Assembly: GCA_021324115.1 (NCBI GenBank)
Contig: JAJPJS010000025.1
Location: 1 to 64,000, forward strand
Length of the DNA: 64,000 nucleotides
Direction: 5' to 3'
Origin: Nitrososphaerota archaeon
GTDB taxonomy: Archaea > Thermoproteota > Nitrososphaeria > Conexivisphaerales > DTJL01
How positions within the stretch are numbered: the stretch's first letter is position 1; the number at the start of each line of letters is the position of its first letter. The notes under the pieces were generated by a model. That model was not told the DNA's origin and ran no database searches. It was given only the letters and a program-made list of their open reading frames with translations. Made by a program: the position numbers and the translations under genes. This document shows, in pieces, positions 18,427 to 28,136 of this stretch.

Positions 18427-19761
18427 TTGAGCTTGGTTGAACCGGCTGAATTGGTGTCCTGGGTGGCGGCTGCTGCAGACAGGCTGGGAGCCGACAGCTA
18501 TGATGCCGTAGCAGTCAGACTGCACGAAGGTCAGGCCAGGTTCAGCAACAACAGTCTGACGATAATCAACGAACTGAAGACAGAGAATGTGGCGGTCTAT
18601 CTTACCAAGGGAAAGAAGAGGATACTCGGCGTCGTATCTAGCACCAACAAGGATGTGGTGGATAGCCTTGTCGGCAGGCTGTATGCTTCCATGAACAGCG
18701 GTGCGTCTGAGGCAGAATTCGCACCTTTGCCGAAGGGACCCTTCTCCTATACCATTAGAGTTCCTCACGACAGGGACCACGACCAATTCGACCACGCATC
18801 TTATGCCCAAAGGGCAATAGATGCTGCGGTTTCAGCAGGCGCCTCCAGGGTTGCGGGTTCACTCATCTCACAGCACTACAGGCTTTTCCTGAGAACAAGC
18901 TCCGGTGTTGAAGGAAGTGACGAGAGGACATCCTACTCCCTAAACATAAGGGCTTTCACGGACAGGGATGCCAGTGGGCACGGGATAGCCGTGTCCACAA
19001 AAGGAAAGGCACTTGATGTGGAAGGCGCAGGAAGGTTGGCCGGCGAAAGGGCAGCCGCCTGCAGGTCACCGAAGCAGGTGGAGCCAGGGGTCTACACGGT
19101 ACTTTTCGGCAGGACCGTATTTGCCAATCTGGTCGAAGCGGTTGGGTATTCCGCCTCCGCCTACAGTGTGGAAAGCGGCCTTTCATTTCTTCCACCAAAG
19201 CCCGGCGAACAGGTGGCCTCCCAGAATTTCAGCCTTGTAGACCACGGACAGGTCGAAGGAGGTGCAGACTCAAGAAGCTTTGATGACGAGGGTGTTCCTA
19301 CAACGTCCACCACCTTGGTAATGGGGGGCGTGCTTCAAAGTCTTCTGCATAACTCCACAACGGCGGTGAGGTTCGGGACGAAAACCACTGGAAATGCGGG
19401 TTTGATTCAGCCACACCCATGGAACCTGGAGGTTTCGGCCGGCGATTCTACAATTGAAGAAATGATAAGAGAGACCAAGCATGGCATCTATGTTACAAAT
19501 AACTGGTACACCAGGTTCCAGAGCTACAAGACAGGCGAGTACAGCACCCTGCCCAGGGATTATGCATTCCTTATAGAGAACGGGCAACTGTCTCATCCCG
19601 TGGCAGGCTTCCGGATAAGTGATTCGATCCCAAGGCAGCTCAAGTCCATAAGGCTGATCGGCAAGGATAGGAGCTGGATCAAGTGGTGGGAGGTTCACAC
19701 ACCTACGCTTGCACCTGATGTCCTGGTCGATGGTGTCACCGTCACTAGGGCAGTCTCATAA
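18427..19761 (+). CDS. tldE: TldE/PmbA family protein
   Basis: A 444-residue partner of TldD. It shares the fold but lacks the HExxxH helix, as expected for TldE, the non-catalytic half of the heterodimer. Conserved stretches include SFDDEGVPTTSTTLVMGGVL and VTNNWYTRFQSYKTGEYSTL. It begins with TTG 18427 (or TTG 18433), 6 bp after tldD, so both are one operon. The ATG at 18423 is in another frame and stops after five codons. Confidence 0.92.
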   Translation: MSLVEPAELVSWVAAAADRLGADSYDAVAVRLHEGQARFSNNSLTIINELKTENVAVYLTKGKKRILGVVSSTNKDVVDSLVGRLYASMNSGASEAEFAPLPKGPFSYTIRVPHDRDHDQFDHASYAQRAIDAAVSAGASRVAGSLISQHYRLFLRTSSGVEGSDERTSYSLNIRAFTDRDASGHGIAVSTKGKALDVEGAGRLAGERAAACRSPKQVEPGVYTVLFGRTVFANLVEAVGYSASAYSVESGLSFLPPKPGEQVASQNFSLVDHGQVEGGADSRSFDDEGVPTTSTTLVMGGVLQSLLHNSTTAVRFGTKTTGNAGLIQPHPWNLEVSAGDSTIEEMIRETKHGIYVTNNWYTRFQSYKTGEYSTLPRDYAFLIENGQLSHPVAGFRISDSIPRQLKSIRLIGKDRSWIKWWEVHTPTLAPDVLVDGVTVTRAVS

Positions 19762-19880
19762 GGACTATTTGCTATACATAACCTCACCTCACCTCAGGGT
19801 TACACCAATCTCCCAGTCGAACCTGTTCACGCTAAATTCACATTGATTCTCAGATTCCAGCTATGAAAAAGCTCGGAAAA

Positions 19881-19889
19881 TTTATAAAT
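19881..19889 (+). promoter_or_regulatory. TATA box of the thermosome gene
   Basis: TTTATAAAT preceded by purine-rich GGAAAA, a BRE/TATA pair. It lies 58 bp before the ATG at 19947, so the transcript should carry a leader of about 30-35 nt containing TAGGAGT, a possible ribosome-binding site. Confidence 0.65.
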
Positions 19890-19946
19890 GGTAATCAGGG
19901 GAACAGTGCTTACACAAGATTTACTCGACTAGGAGTAGTGATACAT

Positions 19947-21617
19947 ATGTCAACAACCGCAATTCCTGCTGTTACTTCCTCGGGTCAACCTGTTCTCATC
20001 CTGAAAGAGGGCAGTTCGGAGACCAAAGGGAGGGAGGCGCAGCGGAACAATATAACTGCAGCCGCCCTAGTGGCGGAAATAGTTCGCACCAGCCTTGGAC
20101 CAAGAGGAATGGACAAGATGCTGGTGGATTCACTTGGTGACGTTACCATAACAAACGATGGCGCGACAATCCTCAAGGAGATCGACGTACAGCATCCTGC
20201 AGCCAAGATGATGGTTGAGATAAGCAAGGCAACCGACAGCGAAGTAGGAGACGGCACCACAAGCACCGTCGTGCTTGCTGGAGGCCTTCTCGAGAGAGCA
20301 CGCTCACTCATAGACAAGGATGTGCATCCGACCATAATCGTCGATGGGTACAGAAAGGCGTCTCAGGAAGCAATCAGGATACTCAACGAGATAGGAATCA
20401 AAGCCGACCTGAGCAACAAGGAGGACCTCCTCAAGGTGGCGAGGACATCTCTGTCCACCAAGCTGGTCTCAAGAGATTCGGAGCATCTGTCGAAACTGAT
20501 TGTGGATGCTCTACTCCAGGTCAGTGAAAAGGGTTCAGATGGCAAGTACACTGTAGACATAGACAACGTAAAGGTCGAGAAGAAGCCCGGAGGCTCCGTA
20601 CTCGACACACAGCTAGTCAAGGGCATCGTGGTCGACAAGGAAGTGGTGCATGCGGGAATGCCTAAACGTGTGGAGAAGGCCAAGATCGCCCTGATCAATT
20701 CGGCCCTTGAAATCGAGAAGACCGAGTTCGACGCAAAGATCAACATAAGCGATCCGACCCAGATGAAGGCGTTTCTGGACGAAGAAGCAAACATGCTGAA
20801 GGAAATGGTGGAGAAGGTGAAGAAGGCCGGTGCAAACGTCGTTGTTTGCCAAAAGGGCATCGACGATATCGCCCAGCACTACCTCGCAAAGTCTGGCGTG
20901 CTTGCAGTGAGGAGGGTCAAGATGTCGGACATGGAAAAGCTTGCCAAGGCAACTGGGGGACGTGTGGTAACCTCCCTTGACGAGATGACGGAATCAGACC
21001 TGGGTTACGCAGGGCTTGTAGAAGAGAGGAAGATCGAAGAGGACAAGTGGGTGTTCATCGAGGGGTGCAAGAATCCCAAGGCTGTAACAATTCTGGTCAG
21101 AGGTGGAGGACAGAGGATCGTCGACGAAGCCGAAAGGAGCGTTCACGATGCCGTGATGACGGTGAAGGACGTGCTGGAGAAGCCGGTGATCGTGGCCGGA
21201 GGTGGCGCCCCTGAGGCGGAGCTCGCTGCAAGACTGAGAGACTTTGCGGCCAGCCTGCCAGGAAGGGAGCAGCTCGCTGTTCAGAAGTTCGCGGAGGCGC
21301 TCGAGACAATACCCTTAACCATAGCGGAAAACGCCGGAATGTCTCCACTCGACGTTCAGGTTGAGCTCGCCGCTGCTCACGGACAGGGTAAGAAATGGCA
21401 CGGAGTGGATGCGCTGGGCAACAAGGTTGCAGATATGCTTTCCAAAGAAGTGATCGAGCCGCTCGCGGTCAAGGAGCAGGTTATAAAATCGGCTACCGAG
21501 GCCGCTTCGATGATACTTAGAATCGACGATATTGTCAGCGCTGGCAAGAGCAAGGCTCCGCCGACACCGCCCGGAGGAAAGGGTGGTGGCGAAGGCGGAG
21601 GAATGGGCGAGGACTAG
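19947..21617 (+). CDS. thsA: Thermosome (group II chaperonin) subunit
   Basis: A subunit of about 556 residues of the ATP-driven double-ring chaperonin. The apical and equatorial landmarks are present: [14 protein letters not shown], the ATP-binding [23 protein letters not shown] and a [17 protein letters not shown] region. The C-terminal tail is Gly-rich ([14 protein letters not shown]), as usual for tails facing the ring cavity. The frame is open to 19863, but [22 protein letters not shown] at 19947 is the family start and lies downstream of TATA. The stop codon is the first of a GACTA tandem repeat. Confidence 0.97.
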   Translation: MSTTAIPAVTSSGQPVLILKEGSSETKGREAQRNNITAAALVAEIVRTSLGPRGMDKMLVDSLGDVTITNDGATILKEIDVQHPAAKMMVEISKATDSEVGDGTTSTVVLAGGLLERARSLIDKDVHPTIIVDGYRKASQEAIRILNEIGIKADLSNKEDLLKVARTSLSTKLVSRDSEHLSKLIVDALLQVSEKGSDGKYTVDIDNVKVEKKPGGSVLDTQLVKGIVVDKEVVHAGMPKRVEKAKIALINSALEIEKTEFDAKINISDPTQMKAFLDEEANMLKEMVEKVKKAGANVVVCQKGIDDIAQHYLAKSGVLAVRRVKMSDMEKLAKATGGRVVTSLDEMTESDLGYAGLVEERKIEEDKWVFIEGCKNPKAVTILVRGGGQRIVDEAERSVHDAVMTVKDVLEKPVIVAGGGAPEAELAARLRDFAASLPGREQLAVQKFAEALETIPLTIAENAGMSPLDVQVELAAAHGQGKKWHGVDALGNKVADMLSKEVIEPLAVKEQVIKSATEAASMILRIDDIVSAGKSKAPPTPPGGKGGGEGGGMGED

Positions 21618-21641
21618 ACTAGACTAGACTAGACTATACTA
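21612..21641. repeat. GACTA pentanucleotide tandem repeat over the thermosome stop codon
   Basis: Five perfect GACTA units (21612-21636) and one TACTA unit. Because the period is five, the array puts TAG in all three forward frames within 15 bp. The first TAG is the thermosome stop. Confidence 0.9.
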
Positions 21642-21928
21642 GACCAGAAGGATAGTCGGTCGTCGGATTTTATCGAGGAACTGTTCCGCGCCTCTTTCTT
21701 TTTTGCCCTTCATATTTATTTCATGTAATACCATTTTATCGTTATATTTGGTTTCAGTACTCTGTAGCCATTATTCAACTTACACCCACCTGTATCCTTT
21801 TTTATCTCCCTTGGGCCTCATTTATCCAGCGAGAACTGTTATATCTGAAAACGGTTTTTCCAGTAAAGCCTGGCACACCCGACAAAATCAGGAATCCTTT
21901 TATCGGGAACCTGTTGAATTGATTCAGA
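21642..21928. other. Intergenic region after the thermosome
   Basis: No convincing gene. T-rich runs at about 21695-21704 (TTTCTTTTTT) and 21797-21806 (CCTTTTTTAT) are candidate archaeal terminators for the thermosome transcript. The later part should hold the promoter of the ACT-domain regulator. Confidence 0.5.
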
Positions 21929-22435
21929 TTGTGGTCCACCGTAAGCAGATCATTTCAGAACAGAAAGGCCGGCCTGGCCGTTGCCAGAGTAATGATAGAA
22001 AGTGGGATAAGGCTTGATGAGAAGGGAAGGCTTTACGTCGGTAATGTGAGAATATCCGACACTGCGCTGGCCAGAGCCGCGGGAGTGGATAGGAGGGTTG
22101 TGAGAGAAACCGCCCATTTTATACTTTCAGAAAAGGCCCTGGCGTCTCTTTTTTCAAAGTTGCGTCCGTTCGGCTCGAGTCTGGCAGACATAGCAAAGGA
22201 CCTAGGCTACTCCGTTCTCAAGATCGAGTCAGACCCTCATAACTGGGGGGTGATTTCTGACGTGACCTCTGTGCTCGCGAGGCATAGGATAGTGGTCCGA
22301 CAGGCACTCGCGGACGACCCCGACCTTATACTGGAACCCAGGCTGACACTTGTGGTTGAAGGTCGGTTGCCGTCCTCTGCCGTCGAGCAGATACGTTCAC
22401 TTAAATGCGTGAAATCACTCATTCTGCCAAATTAA
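21929..22435 (+). CDS. ACT-domain regulator of amino acid metabolism (COG2150-like)
   Basis: A 168-residue protein matching archaeal predicted regulators of amino acid metabolism. The N-terminal part has an HTH-like segment with ISDTALARAAGVDRRVVRET; the C-terminal part (about 95-168) is an ACT-like domain including GVISDVTSVLARHRIVVRQALADDP. ACT domains usually bind amino acids. The start is TTG 21929, where the family motif (W..V...F.N...AVARVMIESGI) begins. The convergent coiled-coil gene ends 5 bp away. Target genes are unknown. Confidence 0.75.
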   Translation: MWSTVSRSFQNRKAGLAVARVMIESGIRLDEKGRLYVGNVRISDTALARAAGVDRRVVRETAHFILSEKALASLFSKLRPFGSSLADIAKDLGYSVLKIESDPHNWGVISDVTSVLARHRIVVRQALADDPDLILEPRLTLVVEGRLPSSAVEQIRSLKCVKSLILPN

Positions 22436-22440
22436 CCCAT

Positions 22441-23013
22441 TCAGGCCTGCTTCTCCAGCATCTTTGTGAATGTCCAGGTAGCGGTGCTGAGGATTTCATT
22501 CAGACGTACCCTGTCCCGGTACCCTCTTATCTTGATTCCCCGCAGCCTTCCGCCAGTTTCGTCTACCTCATACTCTAAAGCATTCTCCTTTGAGAGCTTC
22601 CCCTCCGCCACAAGTTTCTCGTCATCGGACTTCATACCGCCGAGAACTTTACCAAGGAAGTATGACTTGAATGGGCTGGTCGAGGACCTGAGCACAACGT
22701 CGGGCGCCACGGTTATCTGCAAAAAGTCAGCACCAATGGAAGCATTGCCCAGGAGGTAGCCATCACTGAGCCTTTTCAGCTGCCTTTCTTCCCTCGCCTC
22801 AATGACAGGCTTTGTGGCTACTTCAGCAACCTTTGTCTCTGGTTTCACACTTGCCGCCTTCACGAAGCTCCGTTCTCCAAGCTGCTTGTCCACGATGGAA
22901 AGCAGTTTTTTGCTTCTGTCCAGTTCCTCGGTGAGGGAAGCTATCTTTTCCTCAAGCCATGCACGAATATCCGCCAGCTCCTTTAGCTCCTCGTCCTGGC
23001 TCATACGGATCAT
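22441..23013 (-). CDS. Conserved-looking coiled-coil protein of unknown function
   Basis: A 190-residue protein I cannot assign to a family. Residues about 5-50 form a coiled coil (DEELKELADIRAWLEEKIASL and on), followed by a variable linker and a C-terminal domain of about 105 residues with GADFLQITVAPDVVLRSSTSPF and GGRLRGIKIRGYRDRVRLNEI. No transmembrane segment. It follows TBP on the same strand after 41 bp, so co-transcription with tbp is likely and a role in transcription or chromatin is possible, but this is a guess from position. Confidence 0.65.
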   Translation of the reverse strand: MIRMSQDEELKELADIRAWLEEKIASLTEELDRSKKLLSIVDKQLGERSFVKAASVKPETKVAEVATKPVIEAREERQLKRLSDGYLLGNASIGADFLQITVAPDVVLRSSTSPFKSYFLGKVLGGMKSDDEKLVAEGKLSKENALEYEVDETGGRLRGIKIRGYRDRVRLNEILSTATWTFTKMLEKQA

Positions 23014-23054
23014 GCCATCCTGCTTGTGTTATAACTTTTCCACTACATTTCGGC

Positions 23055-23621
23055 TCAATAAATCATCAGCTTGTCGTTCTCTAGGATCACGTGCAGGTTG
23101 TTTACCGCCTTGTAAACCTCTTCTTCCTTCTTAGCGCCTGTGCAGACAAGCTTTCCTGACGCGAAAAGCAGTATTACCGTCTTTGGTTCGAGCATTCTGT
23201 GGATAAGACCCGGGAACTGTTCCGGCTCGTACATCGACCTTGGAAGCGTGAGAGCCGCTTCTTCAAGCTTAACCCTCCCACCTAGGCTGGCCGAAGCTAC
23301 GATGTTCTGGATTTCTATGACAGCTTCATTCTTCACATCAATGTTTCCTTTCCTGAGCTTCTGAACAACTAGGTTAACGGCCTTGAAAGCCTGTGCTTCC
23401 GATTTCGCGCCGGTGCAGACCATCTTCCCCGAGCTGAATATCAACGTGGCTGTCTTGGGCGCCTTCAGCCTGAACACCAGTCCGGGAAACTGTTCAGGGT
23501 GGTACTCCACATCAGGAAAAACCCTCTGGATTTCCAGAAGGTCGATATTCTGGTTAACGCTCGCAGAAGCAACAACATTTTCTATAGATATAACGGGAGT
23601 TGTCTGGGGCATATTTGACAC
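23055..23621 (-). CDS. tbp: TATA-box binding protein
   Basis: A 188-residue TBP made of two direct repeats of about 90 residues. Each repeat has the FPGLVFR/FPGLIHR and SGKMVCTGAK/SGKLVCTGAK segments that form the saddle, and the pseudo-symmetric IENVVASAS/IQNIVASAS strands. It recognises promoters together with TFB. The start is GTG 23621 or ATG 23612; a TTTATATA box 25-32 bp before 23621 fits a leaderless GTG start. Confidence 0.97.
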   Translation of the reverse strand: MSNMPQTTPVISIENVVASASVNQNIDLLEIQRVFPDVEYHPEQFPGLVFRLKAPKTATLIFSSGKMVCTGAKSEAQAFKAVNLVVQKLRKGNIDVKNEAVIEIQNIVASASLGGRVKLEEAALTLPRSMYEPEQFPGLIHRMLEPKTVILLFASGKLVCTGAKKEEEVYKAVNNLHVILENDKLMIY

Positions 23622-23645
23622 TATTTAAAGTGCTTATAAAAGGTG

Positions 23646-23653
23646 TATATAAA
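23646..23653 (-). promoter_or_regulatory. TATA box of the tbp gene
   Basis: TTTATATA read on the minus strand, 25-32 bp upstream of the GTG at 23621. Further AT-rich segments (TTTATAAG, TTTAAATAG) lie between it and the start. Confidence 0.6.
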
Positions 23654-23923
23654 CGTTGAAAGACTCGGTTCTGTAGAGAATTCGAAACCGTATCTCCCTT
23701 GTCAACTTTCTGCTCGTGTTTTAAATAATCATTTGCCATCCTTTTCACCCTCTGAGGCCACATCTGCCTCGATGTGGTTTCGGTGAATTCACATTACTTT
23801 CAGGACTGGTGTATCATCGAACTTAAGTGAACACTTGGCCTTTTCACCGATTCTCCACCCATATTGAACCTTCTACACACTCATTCTTGGATTTGATCTT
23901 ACATCCGGGTTTCACGCATCTTC
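23654..23923. other. Intergenic region upstream of tbp
   Basis: I see no gene, tRNA or strong repeat here. It includes the upstream part of the tbp promoter and the 3' flank of the signal peptidase gene, which is on the same strand. Confidence 0.4.
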
Positions 23924-24565
23924 TTAGGTTGGCTTCCTCACTGGAACCAGATCCTTTCTAGAGCTGAAATCTCCTCGGTATCTGGTCAGGGGCCGCGACC
24001 TTCCGGTCAGCCTGTGCACTCTCTGCAAGTATGGTTTTGACATCCCCGGCCCTTTGAATTCCGGTGAACCTTCACTCGAAGTTCGTGCACCCCTGACTTT
24101 TTCATGGCCCTCTCCAAGCAGATAATCCATTACAATAAGAAACAGGAGGGTTAGCGCGAAGCCTATCTTTGCTGCTTCACTAGTGACCACTCCAAACCCG
24201 TAAACAAGGGCATCAACCTTCCCCACGAGTACGGACTGGGTGACTTCTGCGGGGTCTGGAAACGGGTTGTTGTCTCCTTTAACTGTGACGTACGGGACGG
24301 GGGCATTGAAGTGGGTCGAGACCACCCTGTGGATTATCATCTCAGTTCCGTACCTGTATACCACTATGTCACCAACGTGCAATGATTGGAGATTCGTGGG
24401 CAGCACGAGAGCCAGGTCCCCGGTATGGATTGTAGGCAACATGCTTATCCCTTCGACCGGCAAAGCCACATCAAAATCGTTGAGCAGACTGACAGTCACG
24501 AGGATGATCGCCACGATTATTGCAACGTCCAGCAATACCGTCACGACCCGCCTTGAGGTCATCAT
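23924..24565 (-). CDS. Signal peptidase I, archaeal/ER (Sec11) type
   Basis: A 213-residue membrane protease. An N-terminal helix (about 8-30) leads to GISMLPTIHTGDLALVL, whose Ser is the nucleophile; IIHRVV carries the His that replaces bacterial Lys in archaeal and ER enzymes; VKGDNNPFPDPAEV carries the acidic residues. A second helix (about 130-150) follows. The last 60 or so residues are a basic cytosolic tail, longer than usual. A TTTAAA element (24592-24597) lies about 28 bp before the ATG. Confidence 0.92.
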   Translation of the reverse strand: MMTSRRVVTVLLDVAIIVAIILVTVSLLNDFDVALPVEGISMLPTIHTGDLALVLPTNLQSLHVGDIVVYRYGTEMIIHRVVSTHFNAPVPYVTVKGDNNPFPDPAEVTQSVLVGKVDALVYGFGVVTSEAAKIGFALTLLFLIVMDYLLGEGHEKVRGARTSSEGSPEFKGPGMSKPYLQRVHRLTGRSRPLTRYRGDFSSRKDLVPVRKPT

Positions 24566-24670
24566 GGATGCGTGTCCACCTGAGCATGGGGTTTAAATCT
24601 TGCTGATTGTGGGACAACAGGTCACACACTCAAATAGTGGTATTTCCTTCCCACAAGAAGCTGAAGAAAA

Positions 24671-25006
24671 TTGCACTTCCAAGCCTCACTCGTTGCCTTG
24701 ACGTTAACAGTGGCCGGCGTAATGATAATACTATTCGCCCTGGACCCAAGACAGTTCTCATTCCCGGTTGTGCTGGGTGTGGTCCTTGCCGTGGATGGCC
24801 TCTATGTCACAATAGGAGGATTTGCTGCAAGCAGAGAATCAGGGCAGAGGAGATACTTCTTTCTCTGGGGTCTGATCACATTGATTGCGGGATTGACATT
24901 GCTTGCCGCGACAACTGTCAGCATATCCACACTGACACCCTTTGTAATTGGGGCCCTCTTGATCCTTCTCGGGATAGTCGCTCTCTGGAATGCAAGCAAC
25001 AGGTAA
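24671..25006 (+). CDS. Small integral membrane protein, four predicted helices
   Basis: A 111-residue very hydrophobic protein with four membrane helices (about 5-25, 31-52, 64-82, 88-107) and short polar loops. The shape resembles small DUF308/HdeD-like membrane proteins, but there is no motif to confirm this. It starts with TTG 24671. It lies between the divergent signal peptidase and a Cas4-like nuclease gene. Function unknown. Confidence 0.55.
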   Translation: MHFQASLVALTLTVAGVMIILFALDPRQFSFPVVLGVVLAVDGLYVTIGGFAASRESGQRRYFFLWGLITLIAGLTLLAATTVSISTLTPFVIGALLILLGIVALWNASNR

Positions 25007-25080
25007 AGCCCGTTGTGTCTTCAACTCAAAAGGGCAGGTGAATTCTCGGACTGTCTGAAGATGAGCTGCTGAAACAGGCC

Positions 25081-26112
25081 GTGAGAGACGGACTGGCAAA
25101 GTCCTGGAAGCGTGAAAGTCTCGACCACTGGAGAAAGGTTGGACAGTATTATCCAAGTGGAATAGGTTCCTGCCTGAGGAAGCAGTTCTATGACTTTGTT
25201 TCTCCGAAACCACCCACTCCCGAAGAACTTGCGCTATTCGCCACAGGTAAGGGAATCCACGAGACAGTGGCTGAGGCTCTACGCAAGTCTGGACTGGTGA
25301 AGGTCGACCAGGTGGAAATGCCTGTGACGCTTAACCTATCATCCGAGGTTTCCCTGTCTGGCAGGGTCGACATAATACTGGCAGAGATGAGCGGAAAAAG
25401 GGTGATTGTTGAGGTGAAGTCGTCAAGCCGTCTGCCAGATCAGCCACATGAGAACCACACGATGCAGCTTCAGACCTACCTGCATGCCTTAAACCTGGAG
25501 CTTGGTCTCCTGCTATACTGGGATAAGAGGACGGGACAGCTTGCAAGTTTCCGGGTGGAGCGAGACGCCTCCTGGCTGAAGAGGATAGGCGAAAGAACCT
25601 TCATGCTCGATGCACATCTGAGGGTGAAGAAAGCACCATTCAGGGAAGCATTCTTCACCGGTAAATACTGGGAGTGTGATTATTGTCCTTACCTTGCGGA
25701 GTGCGACCCCTTCGCAGTCCAGGGTGTGACTCGGGGAAGCAAACTGGCACTTGTTGGGATCTCTGCCCAGGGTGGTGAAGCTTCGCCGAACCCGGTGTAT
25801 CAGCCGGATATCAATTCAATAAAAAGGCTGGTATATGGGCTGAAAGCCGAGGGCGATGTCGTTATCCTTCTGGCGGATTTTCTTCCCGGACTCGAGCCCA
25901 AGATAGTTGAGAACTTGAAATCCTCCGGTGTGCCTTATGATGCTTTCCTTTCAAAGCCAATGGAGTTGGATTCCGTACGCCTTTGGAAGGTGGAGCTTGG
26001 AAGGAGGTTATCCACGAATTACCAGATCGCATCATTTCTGGACTCTGATGAAGCGGTTCTCGACATGGCAGCAAAATTTGCAAGGAGGGTCCAGAAGCTG
26101 GCACCTTCCTAA
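25081..26112 (+). CDS. Cas4/RecB-like PD-(D/E)XK nuclease with Fe-S-type cysteines
   Basis: A 343-residue protein with a Cas4/Dna2-like nuclease domain. In order: a first cysteine in GSCLRKQFYDF (about 25), GKGIHETV, the catalytic GRVDII and VIVEVKSSS, the QLQTYLHAL motif, then three cysteines in CDYCPYLAEC (about 200-210). The four Cys are placed as in the 4Fe-4S cluster of Cas4/AddB proteins. The last 130 residues are a separate domain of unknown type. No CRISPR array or cas gene lies in the window, so it is a stand-alone nuclease, probably in repair. Confidence 0.8.
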   Translation: MRDGLAKSWKRESLDHWRKVGQYYPSGIGSCLRKQFYDFVSPKPPTPEELALFATGKGIHETVAEALRKSGLVKVDQVEMPVTLNLSSEVSLSGRVDIILAEMSGKRVIVEVKSSSRLPDQPHENHTMQLQTYLHALNLELGLLLYWDKRTGQLASFRVERDASWLKRIGERTFMLDAHLRVKKAPFREAFFTGKYWECDYCPYLAECDPFAVQGVTRGSKLALVGISAQGGEASPNPVYQPDINSIKRLVYGLKAEGDVVILLADFLPGLEPKIVENLKSSGVPYDAFLSKPMELDSVRLWKVELGRRLSTNYQIASFLDSDEAVLDMAAKFARRVQKLAPS

Positions 26113-26290
26113 CTCCATCACAGACACTTCACAGAACTTTTTCGAGGAAACCGTCACGTATGGATGTTAGGCCCAGTGCCTTCATGGTTTTGCGGCAGAT
26201 TCGGGAAGGTTGGTCTCCGAACCCCGATCTACTGTCAATCTCTGATATTTGGATTAGAATTATAGCAGGGTTACAGGGAGGGGAACTGGG

Positions 26291-27172
26291 TTGCAGACTC
26301 TGTCAGACGGTATCCACTATCTCGGCACGGTGGGAATACCTCCGACCACGGCAATTTACCTTGTCATGGACCAGGGGGATTCTGCGATAATCGAACCCGG
26401 TCCGAACTCCGGTTCGGTATCGGTCATAAGAATGATCAGGGAAGCCAGCGTGCCGGATGGCTCCATAACGAAGCTGGTTGCAACGCACATACATCTGGAC
26501 CATGCCGGGGCCTCCCAGGCCCTACTGAACCATTTTCCAGGGAGCCGTCTCTATGTCTATCAGGGGGCGGCAAAATATCTCACCGACAATACACAATTGG
26601 TCGAATCTGCTTCAAAAATTCTCGGGCCTCTGTTTTCAAGGTGGGGTGGGATGCCGGCGGTGGATGGAGATAGGATCACAGAAATTAACGAAGCTTTCAC
26701 TGTAAAGGTAGGGAGGATCCAATTAAAACCTGTCTATACACCTGGCCATGCCCCGTTTCACATGAGCTTGTGGGATGAAAAATCCAGGACATTGTTCACC
26801 GGCGATGCGGTAGGGATGTACGTCAGCAAAAAGGAAACTCTTTGGCCGGCCAGTCCTCTTCCATCCTTCAGGTTTGATATGGAGATGCAGTCGCTCAGCA
26901 GGATCATCTCCTTGGAACCGAAAACTCTCTGCATACCACACTTCGAGCCGGTAACACATGCGAAGGACTTCCTCAATTTGAACCTCGATATATATGGCAG
27001 GTGGCACGACGTGCTGGGCTCTCTGAAAGACAAGAGTGACGTGGAGGGCGCAGCTAGGAAGCTTGTTTCTGTAATCGACTCGTATCGGTGGCTCCCTGGT
27101 GACCCTAATGCATGGTTCACTCTGAAGATGCATGTCTCTGGCTTTCTTCAGTATGAGGCTACCAAGAGATGA
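26291..27172 (+). CDS. Metallo-beta-lactamase fold hydrolase
   Basis: A 293-residue MBL-fold enzyme. The zinc signature THIHLDHAG (about residues 61-69) is followed by TPGHAPFHMSL (about 154), LFTGDAV (about 172) and IPHFEP (about 216), giving a full binuclear site of glyoxalase II-type arrangement. Substrate unknown. It starts with TTG 26291. Its stop overlaps the start of the HAD gene (ATGA), so the two are translationally coupled. Confidence 0.85.
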   Translation: MQTLSDGIHYLGTVGIPPTTAIYLVMDQGDSAIIEPGPNSGSVSVIRMIREASVPDGSITKLVATHIHLDHAGASQALLNHFPGSRLYVYQGAAKYLTDNTQLVESASKILGPLFSRWGGMPAVDGDRITEINEAFTVKVGRIQLKPVYTPGHAPFHMSLWDEKSRTLFTGDAVGMYVSKKETLWPASPLPSFRFDMEMQSLSRIISLEPKTLCIPHFEPVTHAKDFLNLNLDIYGRWHDVLGSLKDKSDVEGAARKLVSVIDSYRWLPGDPNAWFTLKMHVSGFLQYEATKR

Positions 27173-27858
27173 AGGATGTAGTTTCTCTGGATTTCAATGG
27201 TACACTGGCCCGCATCGAAGGACTGGACTGGTTCTGGAGGGAAGAAATACCCAGGCTCTATTCTGAAAGGTCTGGAATCACTCTTGAAAGGGCAAGAAAG
27301 GAGGTACTGGAGGAGTATGATGTCATCGGACCCAAGAGTGCCCAATGGTACGACCCAACATTCTGGTTCAACAAATATGGAATCGTAGACATGCTTCCTG
27401 AAGCGACCAAACGGCTCGCAGCCCGGACAGAGATATTCCCGGATGTCCGCGGGCTGTCTTTGCCGGAGGGTGCGGTATTAATAATATGCTCTCGCAGCTG
27501 GCCCGAGCTGATAAATACCGTACTGGACAGTGTGGGGCTCCACCCCTACGCAATATACTCTCCGAGCATGTTCGGGTTTGCTACGAAGGAAAAGAAATTC
27601 TACTCTGAGGTCATGAAAAGGATCGGAAACGGCAGAAACATTTTCCTGCATGTTGGAGACTCAATTGAATATGACTTTTTTGAGCCTCGAAAGGCAGGTT
27701 GGCATTCTGTGCTTGTGGACAGGCAAAACAGATTCCCGCGCCTAAGAAGCAAAGTCAAAGAGCTCGGCGAGTTGGACCGCTTCCTGAATCAGTTCGATGT
27801 TCGTAACCTCGACGGTCGCGTTCCTGATCGAACCTTCTCAAACCCCAACGGGTCGTAA
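27169..27858 (+). CDS. HAD-superfamily hydrolase
   Basis: A 229-residue HAD-fold phosphatase candidate. The nucleophile motif is VSLDFNGTLA (about residues 5-14), motif II lies in LIICSRSWPE and the acidic motif IV in HVGDSIEYDFFEPRKAG. The +2 residue after the nucleophile Asp is Asn rather than Asp, a difference from classical HAD phosphatases that use it as general acid; it may change or weaken activity. The gene overlaps the MBL hydrolase gene. Its stop is 2 bp before the left repeat of the integrated element. Confidence 0.75.
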   Translation: MKDVVSLDFNGTLARIEGLDWFWREEIPRLYSERSGITLERARKEVLEEYDVIGPKSAQWYDPTFWFNKYGIVDMLPEATKRLAARTEIFPDVRGLSLPEGAVLIICSRSWPELINTVLDSVGLHPYAIYSPSMFGFATKEKKFYSEVMKRIGNGRNIFLHVGDSIEYDFFEPRKAGWHSVLVDRQNRFPRLRSKVKELGELDRFLNQFDVRNLDGRVPDRTFSNPNGS

Positions 27859-27860
27859 AT

Positions 27861-27873
27861 GGAGGAGGGGATG
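27861..27873. other. Left attachment-site repeat of the element
   Basis: GGAGGAGGGGATG, identical to the 3' end of tRNA-Cys at 35060-35072 and in the same orientation. It lies 2 bp after the HAD gene stop. The flanking sequence differs from the tRNA beyond these 13 bp. Confidence 0.75.
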
Positions 27874-28136
27874 ACTTAAACGCATTGGTGTTGTGATGAG
27901 TTACGCCTTTTCAGTCCGCGTTTAGCTTTGACCGGCCGGAATCTGGTGGCAACACCGAGCGGTGTACCATTACCCCCCATGCTCGGGGAATATAGTTTGT
28001 ACCATGCCTGTTAACATTAAAATTAGGAGAACCCTGGACAGGCTGGATAGGACGGACAGAATTTATGATCAGAAAAACAGCCGGCGCCCCTGTCTTACCG
28101 TTCACTTTTAGCCCGAAACTTACATGGTTGATGAAA

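Noticed and set aside
25081-26112. Cas4-like nuclease as part of a CRISPR locus
   Set aside because: No repeat-spacer array and no cas1, cas2 or effector gene occurs in the window.
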